Positions 5,866 to 12,521 of a stretch of 12,521 bases of DNA are shown here, one piece after another. The position numbers and the translations under genes are program-made. The notes beneath the pieces are model-generated. The model searched no databases and was not told the DNA's origin. It saw only the letters and a program-made list of their open reading frames with translations. The stretch lies in assembly GCA_028701165.1 (NCBI GenBank), contig JAQVRG010000016.1:1-12521 (forward strand). The letters run 5' to 3'. The stretch is from Eubacteriales bacterium. GTDB taxonomy: Bacteria; Bacillota; Clostridia; Christensenellales; CAG-138. The first letter of the stretch is position 1. Each line of letters opens with the position of its first letter.

Positions 5866-7092
5866 ATGAAAAAGCAGCTTGCCGTATGTATGGCCGCGCT
5901 GACGCTTTTTTGTGCCGGATGTAAACAAACGGTGATCGAAGCGCCCGAGCCGGCAGCACAAGCGTCTATCGAAGCCGCGCCCGCCGCGGCGCTGCTGCAA
6001 TGGCAAATGCGGGAGGAACTTACCTATTTTCCGGAGGGCAGCAGCGCGGATACCGCCGTTTATGTTTTTCAATGCGCCTACCCTTACTTTTCCGGGCCTT
6101 GCGAGGTGGAGGCAAATCGGGCTATAGATCGCGCGCTTGAGGAATACCGCGCGACGATCCAGACGGAACGCCTTCCCCTTGCGGACGCAGCCGAGCAGAC
6201 GGCGCTTCCGTATACGCATGTTGCGTCGCAAATCACGCAGCAGGGCGTTTATACAAACGTGTGCTTTGAGGATGCGTCGGGCTACGGCGAGGAAGAACCG
6301 GAACGCGCGTCCTACGCCGTGGTGCTGGACGAAAACGGTGAGGAAACGAATCTGCCCGCGATACTCGGCATGTATATGCCCAGAGCGCTCATCGCGCAGC
6401 AGATCTACAATCAAATCGACGCCGCCGATCCGCGGCGTGAGAGATATCACGGCGATTTAACGTTAGAGGATATCGATTTGGCGCTGGATCTGTATAACGG
6501 CTTTACCGTTTCGCCGGAGGGCTTTGTGCTGATGCTGCCCTGCGGCACGGTAGAGGATGAATCGTATGGCGTCAGCCGCTTTACGGTAACGGAGGCGTCC
6601 CTGTATCCCGATTTTGTCGGCGAGCTTATCGCGGCGGCGGATTATGAAGCGCTGCTGCCGGGGCTGCATACGCTTGCGCGCGCCTGTGGCGCGGAGACGC
6701 ACAGCTTTGAAGGTACGCCGGACGCGCTGATCGCCACCCTTTTTATGGGGCTGACCTTCGCCGACCGCCCGGCCGAGAACGGTGTGATCAGCGTCCCGCA
6801 GGCTGAATATGAGGCCGAGGCAAAGCGATATTTTTCCGCCCTGCCCGACGATCTTACGGGTGGCGACGGCACGGTGCTTTCGGAAGGAACGTATCGCATA
6901 CCGGTGGTCGCGGTGGCGGAGTACAGGCTGCGCGTAGACGACTGCGTGCAATCGGGAAGCGAGCTGCGCCTGCGCTGCATGCTCTATTACGGTATGCCCG
7001 GGAGCGTGGATTGGGGCGAGCTGAGCCCCGTTACGGTAAAGCTGCAAAAAACGGGGAACGGCTACATTTTTACAGGGTTTTTGTTTTCATGA
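5866..7092 (+). CDS. Putative lipoprotein with RsiV/PdaC-like (DUF3298/DUF4163) region
   Basis: A 408-residue exported protein. Its signal peptide ends in CAGC with Cys19 as the likely lipidated residue; Cys rather than Leu at -3 is unusual. An Ala/Pro-rich spacer follows to about 45. The segment around 60-95 (YPYFSGPCEVEANRAIDRAL) and the later GFTVSPEGFVLMLPCGTVED resemble the DUF4163/DUF3298 module of RsiV and of the peptidoglycan deacetylase PdaC, an extracellular module thought to bind ligand or wall. A C-terminal region of about 130 residues (YRIPVVAVAEYRL onward) is not recognised. No catalytic deacetylase domain, cytoplasmic anti-sigma part or transmembrane helix is present. It directly follows the Ig-domain gene, with the stop codon just ahead of the start, so the two are probably one operon acting at the cell surface. 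The DUF3298 call rests on pattern only. Confidence 0.75.
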   Translation: MKKQLAVCMAALTLFCAGCKQTVIEAPEPAAQASIEAAPAAALLQWQMREELTYFPEGSSADTAVYVFQCAYPYFSGPCEVEANRAIDRALEEYRATIQTERLPLADAAEQTALPYTHVASQITQQGVYTNVCFEDASGYGEEEPERASYAVVLDENGEETNLPAILGMYMPRALIAQQIYNQIDAADPRRERYHGDLTLEDIDLALDLYNGFTVSPEGFVLMLPCGTVEDESYGVSRFTVTEASLYPDFVGELIAAADYEALLPGLHTLARACGAETHSFEGTPDALIATLFMGLTFADRPAENGVISVPQAEYEAEAKRYFSALPDDLTGGDGTVLSEGTYRIPVVAVAEYRLRVDDCVQSGSELRLRCMLYYGMPGSVDWGELSPVTVKLQKTGNGYIFTGFLFS

Positions 7093-7136
7093 CAAGCGGA
7101 GGCTTGCATACAATACATCATTACGCGTGAGGCGGG

Positions 7137-7141
7137 AAGGA
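7137..7141 (+). promoter_or_regulatory. Shine-Dalgarno site that fixes the alcohol dehydrogenase start
   Basis: AAGGA ends six bases before ATG 7148. The upstream in-frame GTG at 7127 has no ribosome site and would place this sequence inside the gene. A TACAAT at 7109-7114 might be a -10 box, but no fitting -35 box is visible. Confidence 0.75.
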
Positions 7142-7147
7142 AGCAGT

Positions 7148-8329
7148 ATGGTTAACTTTACCCTTTGCATACCCACAAAGACGATTTTCGGCAGGGATAC
7201 GCAAAAGCGGATCGGCGAGATCGTCAAGGCATACGGATTTGATCGGATTCTGCTGGTCTATGGCGGGCAAAGCGTCAAAAGAAGCGGCTTGTACGACGAG
7301 ATCACAGCGTCGCTTAAAGAAAACGGCGTCGCGTTTGCACAAAAGGGCGGCGTGCGCCCCAATCCCACCGTGGCCTTTTCGCAGGAAACGGCGGACGCCG
7401 CGCGCGATTTCGGCGCGCAGATGCTGCTGGCCGTCGGCGGCGGCAGCGTCATCGATACCTGCAAATACGCGGCGCATGCCGTAGCGAACGGCGTACCCGT
7501 CGCAAGGATTCATGATAAAACCGCAGCGGTCGAAAAGACCATGCCCGTGGGCGTGGTGCTTACGATTTCCGCGGCGGGCAGCGAAACGAGCGACAGCGCC
7601 GTGCTGACCAACGAAGACACCGGCGTCAAATCCGGCTTGTCCACGCCGCTAAACTACCCGCTTTTTGCCGTGATGAATCCCGCGCTTACCTGTTCGGTTT
7701 CGCCCTATCAAACAGCCTGCGGCGTTACGGACATTCTCATGCACACGATGGAGCGCTATATGCGCCTTGACGCGGGCGACCACGCGTTTGTGGACGGCAT
7801 GTGCGAAACGCTGTGCCGCAGCGTGATCGCGGCGGGACGCGCGGCGCTCAAAAACCCTTCGGATTACGACGCGCGCGCGACGCTGATGCTCGCGGGAAGC
7901 TGGTCGCATAACGGTCTGATGGGGGCGGGGAGCGAATATAACATGAGCGCGCACAAGCTGGAGCATGAAATGAGCGCCCTCGATCCGCGCATCGCGCACG
8001 GGGCGGGTCTGGCTGTGGTATGGCCGGCTTATCTTACCTATATGATCGATGCGTGCAAGGAAAATCTGCCCCGCTTTGCGCGGTATGCGGCGCAAATATG
8101 GGGCTGTGAAGCGGCGGACGACGAGACGCTCGCGCGTATGGGCGTTACGTGCGCAAGGGCGTTTTTCAACGAGATCGGCATGCCCTCGACGCTCCGGGAG
8201 GTTGGCCTGTCGGAAACGGATATCGAAAAGATGGCGGATATGGCCACGCAGGGCGGCAAGAACACGATCAAGGCATTAAAGCCCATCACCAAGCAGGACG
8301 CCGTCAATATTTACAGGCTTTGCCTATAA
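7148..8329 (+). CDS. Iron-containing alcohol dehydrogenase (YqhD/BdhA type)
   Basis: A 393-residue group III, metal-dependent alcohol dehydrogenase, probably an NAD(P)H-dependent reductase of aldehydes such as butanal in fermentation. The N-terminus FTLCIPTKTIFG and the nucleotide-binding segments YGGQSVKRSG (39-47) and VGGGSVID (96-103) are typical of the YqhD/BdhA branch. The likely metal ligands are Asp195 and His199 in GVTDILMHTMERY, His269 in SAHKLEHE and His284 in AHGAGLAVVWP. The spacing His269 to His284 is 15 residues, one more than in FucO or YqhD. Length is normal. It follows the lipoprotein gene after 55 bases and precedes yhaM by nine bases, so it is the first or an internal member of a plus-strand operon. 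The family is certain; the substrate cannot be read from sequence. Confidence 0.95.
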   Translation: MVNFTLCIPTKTIFGRDTQKRIGEIVKAYGFDRILLVYGGQSVKRSGLYDEITASLKENGVAFAQKGGVRPNPTVAFSQETADAARDFGAQMLLAVGGGSVIDTCKYAAHAVANGVPVARIHDKTAAVEKTMPVGVVLTISAAGSETSDSAVLTNEDTGVKSGLSTPLNYPLFAVMNPALTCSVSPYQTACGVTDILMHTMERYMRLDAGDHAFVDGMCETLCRSVIAAGRAALKNPSDYDARATLMLAGSWSHNGLMGAGSEYNMSAHKLEHEMSALDPRIAHGAGLAVVWPAYLTYMIDACKENLPRFARYAAQIWGCEAADDETLARMGVTCARAFFNEIGMPSTLREVGLSETDIEKMADMATQGGKNTIKALKPITKQDAVNIYRLCL

Positions 8330-8338
8330 GGGGGAACC

Positions 8339-9310
8339 ATGGGAAGAATGAACCTGCTCAACAATGCGATCGCGCCCACGGGACAGGTGGAGGGTTTTTG
8401 CATTTTAAAGAGCGTGCAGCAAAAGACCAACGCCAAGGGCGCCGAGTATTTGGATATGATCCTGTGCGACGCAGGCGGCGAGATCGACGCGAAGCTTTGG
8501 GATTATGCGCCGGAAACGCACGGCGTTTACGCGGCGGATACCGTGATCAAGGTGCGTGCCACCATCAACGTGTGGAAGGACAGCGAGCAGCTCAAGATCG
8601 ATAAGATCCGCAACACGCGCGAAGGCGACGACGTCGATATGGCGGCGCTGGTGCCCTGCGCGCCGCTGCCCCCCCAGCAGATGTACGACGAGCTGTACGG
8701 ATGCGCGGAAAACTTCCGCGACGCGGATCTCAAGATGCTGACGCAATACATACTGCGCGAGAACAAGGAGCGCGTGCTCAAGTATCCTGCGGCGCTCAAG
8801 CTGCATCACGCGCTTCGCGGCGGGCTTTTATATCATACAAGCACCATGCTCCAAGCCGCGGAGGGCATATGCGACGTATATAAGGCCATCTATCCCACGC
8901 TGAGCAGGGAGCTTGTCTATGCGGGCGTGATCCTTCATGACATTGCCAAATGCGACGAGCTGGAGGTGGGCAATATGGGCCTTGCGACGGCCTACAGCAC
9001 GCCGGGTCAGCTGGTGGGGCATATCAATATGGGCGTGGCGATGGTGGAGCGCGCGGCGGCGGAGCTGATGATCAACGATACGACCAAGCAGCTTGTCGAG
9101 CACATTCTGCTTTCGCATCACGGCGTGCCGGACTACGGCAGCCCCAAATCCCCGATGTTCCCCGAGGCGGAGATCGTAAGCACGCTGGACGTGCTGGATT
9201 CCCGGCTCTTTGAAATGTATGACGCGACGGACGCCATTGCCGTAGGCGATTTTTCCGACCGGCAGTGGGCTTTGGATAACCGGCAGATCTTTAAGCACGG
9301 GCATGTGTAG
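8339..9310 (+). CDS. yhaM: 3'-5' exoribonuclease YhaM family (OB-fold plus HD domain)
   Basis: A 323-residue protein close in length to Bacillus YhaM (314), a cytoplasmic 3'-5' exonuclease that trims RNA and single-stranded DNA. An OB-fold nucleic-acid-binding domain covers about 14-95 (with EYLDMILCDAGGEIDAKLWD). An HD phosphohydrolase domain follows from about 150, with its metal-binding pattern visible: LLYHT (His166), ILHDIAK (His200-Asp201), His228, LSHHG (His260/261) and LDVLDSR (Asp284/Asp287). ATG 8339 lies four bases after AAGGGGG; a second in-frame ATG at 8348 is an alternative start. The gene lies nine bases after the alcohol dehydrogenase and 31 bases before glmS. The stop is TAG. 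Identification is confident. Confidence 0.93.
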   Translation: MGRMNLLNNAIAPTGQVEGFCILKSVQQKTNAKGAEYLDMILCDAGGEIDAKLWDYAPETHGVYAADTVIKVRATINVWKDSEQLKIDKIRNTREGDDVDMAALVPCAPLPPQQMYDELYGCAENFRDADLKMLTQYILRENKERVLKYPAALKLHHALRGGLLYHTSTMLQAAEGICDVYKAIYPTLSRELVYAGVILHDIAKCDELEVGNMGLATAYSTPGQLVGHINMGVAMVERAAAELMINDTTKQLVEHILLSHHGVPDYGSPKSPMFPEAEIVSTLDVLDSRLFEMYDATDAIAVGDFSDRQWALDNRQIFKHGHV

Positions 9311-9328
9311 GGATCGAGAAAATACGAT

Positions 9329-9332
9329 GGAG
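9329..9332 (+). promoter_or_regulatory. Shine-Dalgarno site of glmS
   Basis: GGAG ends nine bases before ATG 9342. Two other ATGs, at 9327 and 9338, are out of frame; the first opens only a three-codon frame ending at 9338. The whole gap to yhaM is 31 bases and holds no ribozyme. Confidence 0.7.
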
Positions 9333-9341
9333 AAATAATGT

Positions 9342-11168
9342 ATGTGTGGTGTTATAGGTTATGTGGGCGGCAAACAGGCCGCTCCCCTTATGTTGGACGC
9401 ATTGGAGAAGCTGGAGTATCGCGGCTATGATTCCTCCGGTATCGCCGTTTGCGGCGCAAGCGGCATACAGCTTGCCAAGCGCAAGGGCAGGCTTTCCGTT
9501 TTACGCGCGTGCACGCATGACGGTGCGGATCTGCCCGGATGCACGGGCATCGGACACACGCGCTGGGCGACGCACGGCGAACCCAGCGACGTTAACGCGC
9601 ATCCGCATCTTTCCCGCAGCGGCAAGGTGGCGCTGGTACATAACGGCATCATCGAAAACTACGCGGAGCTTCGTGAATTTCTGGCGGAAAGGGGCTATAC
9701 CTTCATTTCGGATACGGATACCGAGATCGCGGTGCAGCTGATCGATTATTTTTATCGCGGCGATCCCGTACACGCCGTACGCGAGACGGTCAATATGCTC
9801 GTGGGCGCGTTCTCCCTTTCCATCATCTTCGCCGACTATCCGGATCGCATGATCGCGGTGCGCAAGGACAGCCCGCTGGTGATCGGCGTGGGCGAAAACG
9901 AGAATTTCATCGCGTCGGATATTCCCGCGCTGCTTACCCATACGCGCGATATCATCCGTCTGGGCGAATATGAGATGGCGGTGATCGACGCGCATAACAT
10001 CGTTGTGTTCGACCGCTTCGGAGAGAAGGTCAAAAAAGAGATTCAGCATGTGACGTGGGACGCGGGCGCCGCGGAAAAAGGCGGGTATCCGCATTTCATG
10101 CTCAAGGAGATCATGGAGGAGCCGGAAGCGATTCGCAACACCGTGCATCCGAGGATCCATACGGGCGACATTGAACTGGAGATACAGCACATACCCGAAG
10201 CGGCGTTCAAGACGCTGGATCGCATCTTTATCGTCGCCTGCGGCTCCGCGTACCATGTCGGCGTTGTCGGCAAGGGGTATATCGAGAAATTTGCGCGCGT
10301 TCCCGTTACGGTGGAGCTTGCGTCGGAATTCCGCTATAACGATCCGATCATCACCACGCGCACGCTGACCGTGATCATCAGCCAATCCGGCGAGACTATC
10401 GATACGCTGCTGGCGCTGCGGGAAGCCAAGGCGCGCGGGAGCCATATTCTTTCCATCGTGAACGTCGTGGGCAGCTCTATCGCCAACGAGAGCGAGGACG
10501 TGCTCTATACTTGGGCGGGGCCCGAGATCGCCGTAGCGACCACCAAGGCCTACAGCACCCAGCTTACCATGCTGTATCTGCTTGCCTTGAAGCTGGGCGC
10601 GCTGCGCGGGAACGTTTCGCCGTCCGAAATGGAGACGTACATTAAGGTCTTGGAGGATCTGCCCGCGAAGATCGACGGACTGCTTGGCGAGCGCGAGCTA
10701 TTGCAGCGCTTGGCCGCAAAGTATTTCAGCTCCAAAGATATTTTCTTCATCGGACGTAATCTCGATTACGCGCTGGCGCTGGAGGGGTCGCTCAAGCTCA
10801 AGGAGATATCCTATATCCACTCCGAAGCGTACGCGGCGGGCGAGCTTAAACACGGTACCATCTCCCTCATCGAGCCGGGCACGCTTGCTGTGGCGCTGTG
10901 CACCTACGCGCCGCTTCTTGATAAAATGGTCAGCAACATCCGCGAGGTCAAGGCGCGCGGCGCCACGGTGATCGCGCTTTGTCAGGCGGGCGCGCAGGAT
11001 GTGGCGGCTGTCGCGGATCATGTGATCGAAGTACCGGCGGGCGATTGGCTTGTGATGCCGTCCCTTTCCATCGTGCCGTTACAGTTATTTGCTTACTATA
11101 TGGCGCTTGCGAAGGGCTGCGACATCGATAAGCCCCGTAACCTTGCAAAGAGCGTTACGGTGGAATAG
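9342..11168 (+). CDS. glmS: Glutamine--fructose-6-phosphate aminotransferase (isomerizing)
   Basis: GlmS makes glucosamine-6-phosphate from fructose-6-phosphate and glutamine, the first step toward UDP-GlcNAc for peptidoglycan. It has 608 residues, the normal length. The N-terminal class II glutaminase domain begins MCGVIGYVG, with Cys2 becoming the nucleophile after Met removal, and includes EYRGYDSSGIAV, HTRWATHGEP and HNGIIENY. Two SIS sugar-isomerase domains follow: VACGSAYHVG near 296, SQSGET near 346 and VATTKAYSTQ near 397; then EGSLKLKEISYIHSEAY and GELKHGTISL near 500. It ends in the standard KPRNLAKSVTVE. The stop is TAG. It follows yhaM by 31 bases and is convergent with nrdG. No glmS ribozyme precedes it, so the feedback common in other Bacillota is not encoded here. 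Confidence 0.98.
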   Translation: MCGVIGYVGGKQAAPLMLDALEKLEYRGYDSSGIAVCGASGIQLAKRKGRLSVLRACTHDGADLPGCTGIGHTRWATHGEPSDVNAHPHLSRSGKVALVHNGIIENYAELREFLAERGYTFISDTDTEIAVQLIDYFYRGDPVHAVRETVNMLVGAFSLSIIFADYPDRMIAVRKDSPLVIGVGENENFIASDIPALLTHTRDIIRLGEYEMAVIDAHNIVVFDRFGEKVKKEIQHVTWDAGAAEKGGYPHFMLKEIMEEPEAIRNTVHPRIHTGDIELEIQHIPEAAFKTLDRIFIVACGSAYHVGVVGKGYIEKFARVPVTVELASEFRYNDPIITTRTLTVIISQSGETIDTLLALREAKARGSHILSIVNVVGSSIANESEDVLYTWAGPEIAVATTKAYSTQLTMLYLLALKLGALRGNVSPSEMETYIKVLEDLPAKIDGLLGERELLQRLAAKYFSSKDIFFIGRNLDYALALEGSLKLKEISYIHSEAYAAGELKHGTISLIEPGTLAVALCTYAPLLDKMVSNIREVKARGATVIALCQAGAQDVAAVADHVIEVPAGDWLVMPSLSIVPLQLFAYYMALAKGCDIDKPRNLAKSVTVE

Positions 11169-11213
11169 GGGATAGAAGGGTAGTATAGAAGCTGTAAGGA
11201 CAACCCTAAGCGG

Positions 11214-11897
11214 CTAGATCACGACGTTCGGCTGGTATGCGCGCAGTTGGGGCAAAAGCCGCTGCGCTTCGGTCTCCGCGATGGCGGGCAGCCGCAGCCG
11301 CAGCGCATCCTCCTCGCGGTATTCGGCGGGCATACGGTATATGTTGAGCCGCCAGCGCGGCAGCTTCGGCATGGTTTGCGCAAGCGTCAGGAGCTTTTCC
11401 GGGCGAAGTCCCGGATAGAGGGTGGTGCGCCCTTCGCAGGGCACTTGAAGCGCCATGGCGCGCGAGAGCGTTTGGATAGCGCCCGTATAGCCGTCCTTGC
11501 CCGCGACGATTGCATAATCCGCCGGCAGAGCCTTTATATCCACGGCGAGATAATCGATAAGCCCCTCCTCTAAAAGCGGCTCTACGACCGAAAAACGCTG
11601 CCCGTTCGTGTCCAGCTTGATCGCGTAGGAAAGCGCGCGCAGCTTGCGGATAAAGGGCGCTAGGTCGGGCTGCAGGGTCGGTTCGCCGCCGGTGATCACC
11701 ACGCCGTCCAAAAGCCCCGCGCGCTTTTGCAAGAATTCCATGATCTCCTCAATCGGTATTAAAGGGGCGCTGTTTGTTAGCAGCGCCCTGTTGTGACAGT
11801 AGAAGCAGTCCAGATTGCATCCGGGGGTAAAAAGTACGCAGGCAAGGTACCCGGGGAAATCGATGGTGCTGCTTTTTTGCAGTCCCGCGATGTTCAT
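11214..11897 (-). CDS. nrdG: Anaerobic ribonucleoside-triphosphate reductase activating protein (radical SAM)
   Basis: A 227-residue radical SAM enzyme that uses a [4Fe-4S] cluster and S-adenosylmethionine to place the glycyl radical on NrdD. The cluster motif is CNLDCFYC (Cys27, Cys31, Cys34), preceded by the family N-terminus GLQKSSTIDFPG and followed by the SAM-binding GGEPTLQ. Length fits the longer NrdG type of Clostridia. Its ATG overlaps the nrdD TGA by four bases (ATGA at 11897-11894), so the pair is translationally coupled. The ribosome site lies within the last nrdD codons. The stop is TAG; 45 bases separate it from the convergent glmS end, and no T-tailed hairpin is visible there. 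A general activase role for another glycyl radical enzyme is excluded by the neighbouring nrdD. Confidence 0.95.
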   Translation of the reverse strand: MNIAGLQKSSTIDFPGYLACVLFTPGCNLDCFYCHNRALLTNSAPLIPIEEIMEFLQKRAGLLDGVVITGGEPTLQPDLAPFIRKLRALSYAIKLDTNGQRFSVVEPLLEEGLIDYLAVDIKALPADYAIVAGKDGYTGAIQTLSRAMALQVPCEGRTTLYPGLRPEKLLTLAQTMPKLPRWRLNIYRMPAEYREEDALRLRLPAIAETEAQRLLPQLRAYQPNVVI

Positions 11898-12521
11898 TGC
11901 GCTTGCAGCTCCTCCGGCTTGATCACATATTTCACGCGTTGGCGGTATTCCTCCTGCTTGCCCTTATGATAATGCTGCACGGGGCGCAGGTAGCCTACCA
12001 CGCGGCTCCATACCTCCGTGTCCTTCCCGCATTCGGGGCAGGTATACACCTCGCCGGAAATATAGCCGTGCTCGGGGCATACGGAGAAGGTGGGCGTAAG
12101 CGACAGGTAGGGCAGCTTGTAGTTGGTGAACGCTTTTTTGAGAAGCTTCTTGGCGATCTCGATATCCTTGATCTGCTCGCCAAGGTAGAGGTGCAGCACC
12201 GTGCCGCCGGTATACTTGCATTGCAGCTCGTCCTGCAGATCCAACGTCTCGAATATGTCGTCCGTAAAGCCGACAGGAAGCTGGGAGGAGTTGGTGTAAT
12301 AGGGAACGCGTTCCCCGGCTGTGATGATGTCGGGATAGCGCTCCTTATCCAGGCTTGCCAACCGATAGCTTGTGCCCTCGGCGGGCGTGGCTTCGAGATT
12401 GTACACATGTCCCGTGTCCTCTTGGACGGTGGTGAGCGTCGCGCGCATGTAATCGAGCGTATCCTTAGCAAACTTTTGCCCCTCTGGCGTCGTGATGTCC
12501 TTGCCGAGGAAATTAAGGCAC
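11894..12521 (-). CDS. nrdD: Anaerobic ribonucleoside-triphosphate reductase, C-terminal part (runs off the window)
   Basis: The last 208 residues of class III ribonucleotide reductase, which makes deoxynucleotides without oxygen. The gene is cut by the window edge; the frame is open to 12520 and the internal ATG at 12448 is not the start. Visible blocks are CLNFLGKDITTPEGQKFA and NLEATPAEGTSYRLA, both typical of NrdD. A zinc-ribbon follows with CPEH and CPEC about 13 residues apart. The glycyl-radical site is RVVGYLRP, with the radical Gly encoded at 11993-11995, 33rd residue from the end, followed by the usual GKQEEYRQRVKY. It forms an operon with nrdG through a four-base overlap. Everything visible is intact, and it points to an anaerobic lifestyle. 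Confidence 0.97.
   Translation of the reverse strand, partial: CLNFLGKDITTPEGQKFAKDTLDYMRATLTTVQEDTGHVYNLEATPAEGTSYRLASLDKERYPDIITAGERVPYYTNSSQLPVGFTDDIFETLDLQDELQCKYTGGTVLHLYLGEQIKDIEIAKKLLKKAFTNYKLPYLSLTPTFSVCPEHGYISGEVYTCPECGKDTEVWSRVVGYLRPVQHYHKGKQEEYRQRVKYVIKPEELQAQ
11909..11915 (-). promoter_or_regulatory. Shine-Dalgarno site of nrdG inside nrdD
   Basis: The minus strand reads GGAGGAG at 11915-11909, 11 bases before the nrdG ATG and inside the codons for the nrdD C-terminus. The spacing is slightly long; the ATGA overlap probably helps re-initiation. Confidence 0.6.

Noticed and set aside
7093..7106. Hairpin as terminator between the lipoprotein and alcohol dehydrogenase genes.
   Set aside because: The stem is only five pairs and no T run follows.
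9501..10445. Long minus-strand open frame (314 codons) opposite glmS.
   Set aside because: Antisense shadow of glmS; His/Arg-rich composition without any family pattern.
11169..11213. Bidirectional terminator between glmS and nrdG.
   Set aside because: Only a five-base complementarity (AGGGT/ACCCT) with a long loop and no T tract; I cannot support a terminator here.

Overview
The window reads as a chromosomal segment of a fairly GC-rich, anaerobic member of the Bacillota (Clostridia-like). The clues are strong GGAGG-type ribosome binding sites, an intrinsic terminator after tuf, a YhaM-type exoribonuclease, a YuiD-type DUF212 protein, an iron-dependent alcohol dehydrogenase and an oxygen-sensitive class III ribonucleotide reductase (nrdD-nrdG). 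A Christensenellales-like relative is possible, but the sequence alone does not settle the order. I see no phage, transposon, CRISPR array, tRNA or rRNA.

Layout. (1) 1-1265: tuf (EF-Tu), complete, ending in a textbook terminator. (2) 1266-1476: a gene-free stretch packed with hairpins. (3) 1477-1938, minus strand: a small DUF212/YuiD-like membrane protein with a good sigma-A promoter. (4) 2080-3932: tyrS and a YigZ/YvyE-family gene overlapping by one base, expressed divergently from the DUF212 gene; the two promoters lie back to back. (5) 3933-7092: a probable envelope operon. Its first gene would encode a signal peptide, four Ig-like domains, one membrane anchor and a cytoplasmic tail, but it is cut by an in-frame TAG at 4580-4582. 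Its second gene is an RsiV/PdaC-like (DUF3298) lipoprotein. (6) 7148-11168: iron alcohol dehydrogenase, yhaM and glmS, tightly packed on the plus strand. (7) 11214-12521, minus strand: nrdG and the C-terminal part of nrdD, overlapping by four bases and convergent with glmS.

Most of the window is housekeeping: translation (EF-Tu, TyrRS), RNA turnover (YhaM), amino-sugar supply for the wall (GlmS), redox metabolism (Fe-ADH) and anaerobic dNTP synthesis (NrdD/NrdG). The parts that standard families do not explain are the TAG-interrupted Ig-domain gene with its lipoprotein partner, the inverted repeat just downstream of a perfect TATAAT box before that operon, and the structured non-coding stretch after tuf. 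I do not see convincing evidence of a wholly new multi-gene system; the two-gene envelope operon is the best candidate for undescribed biology.
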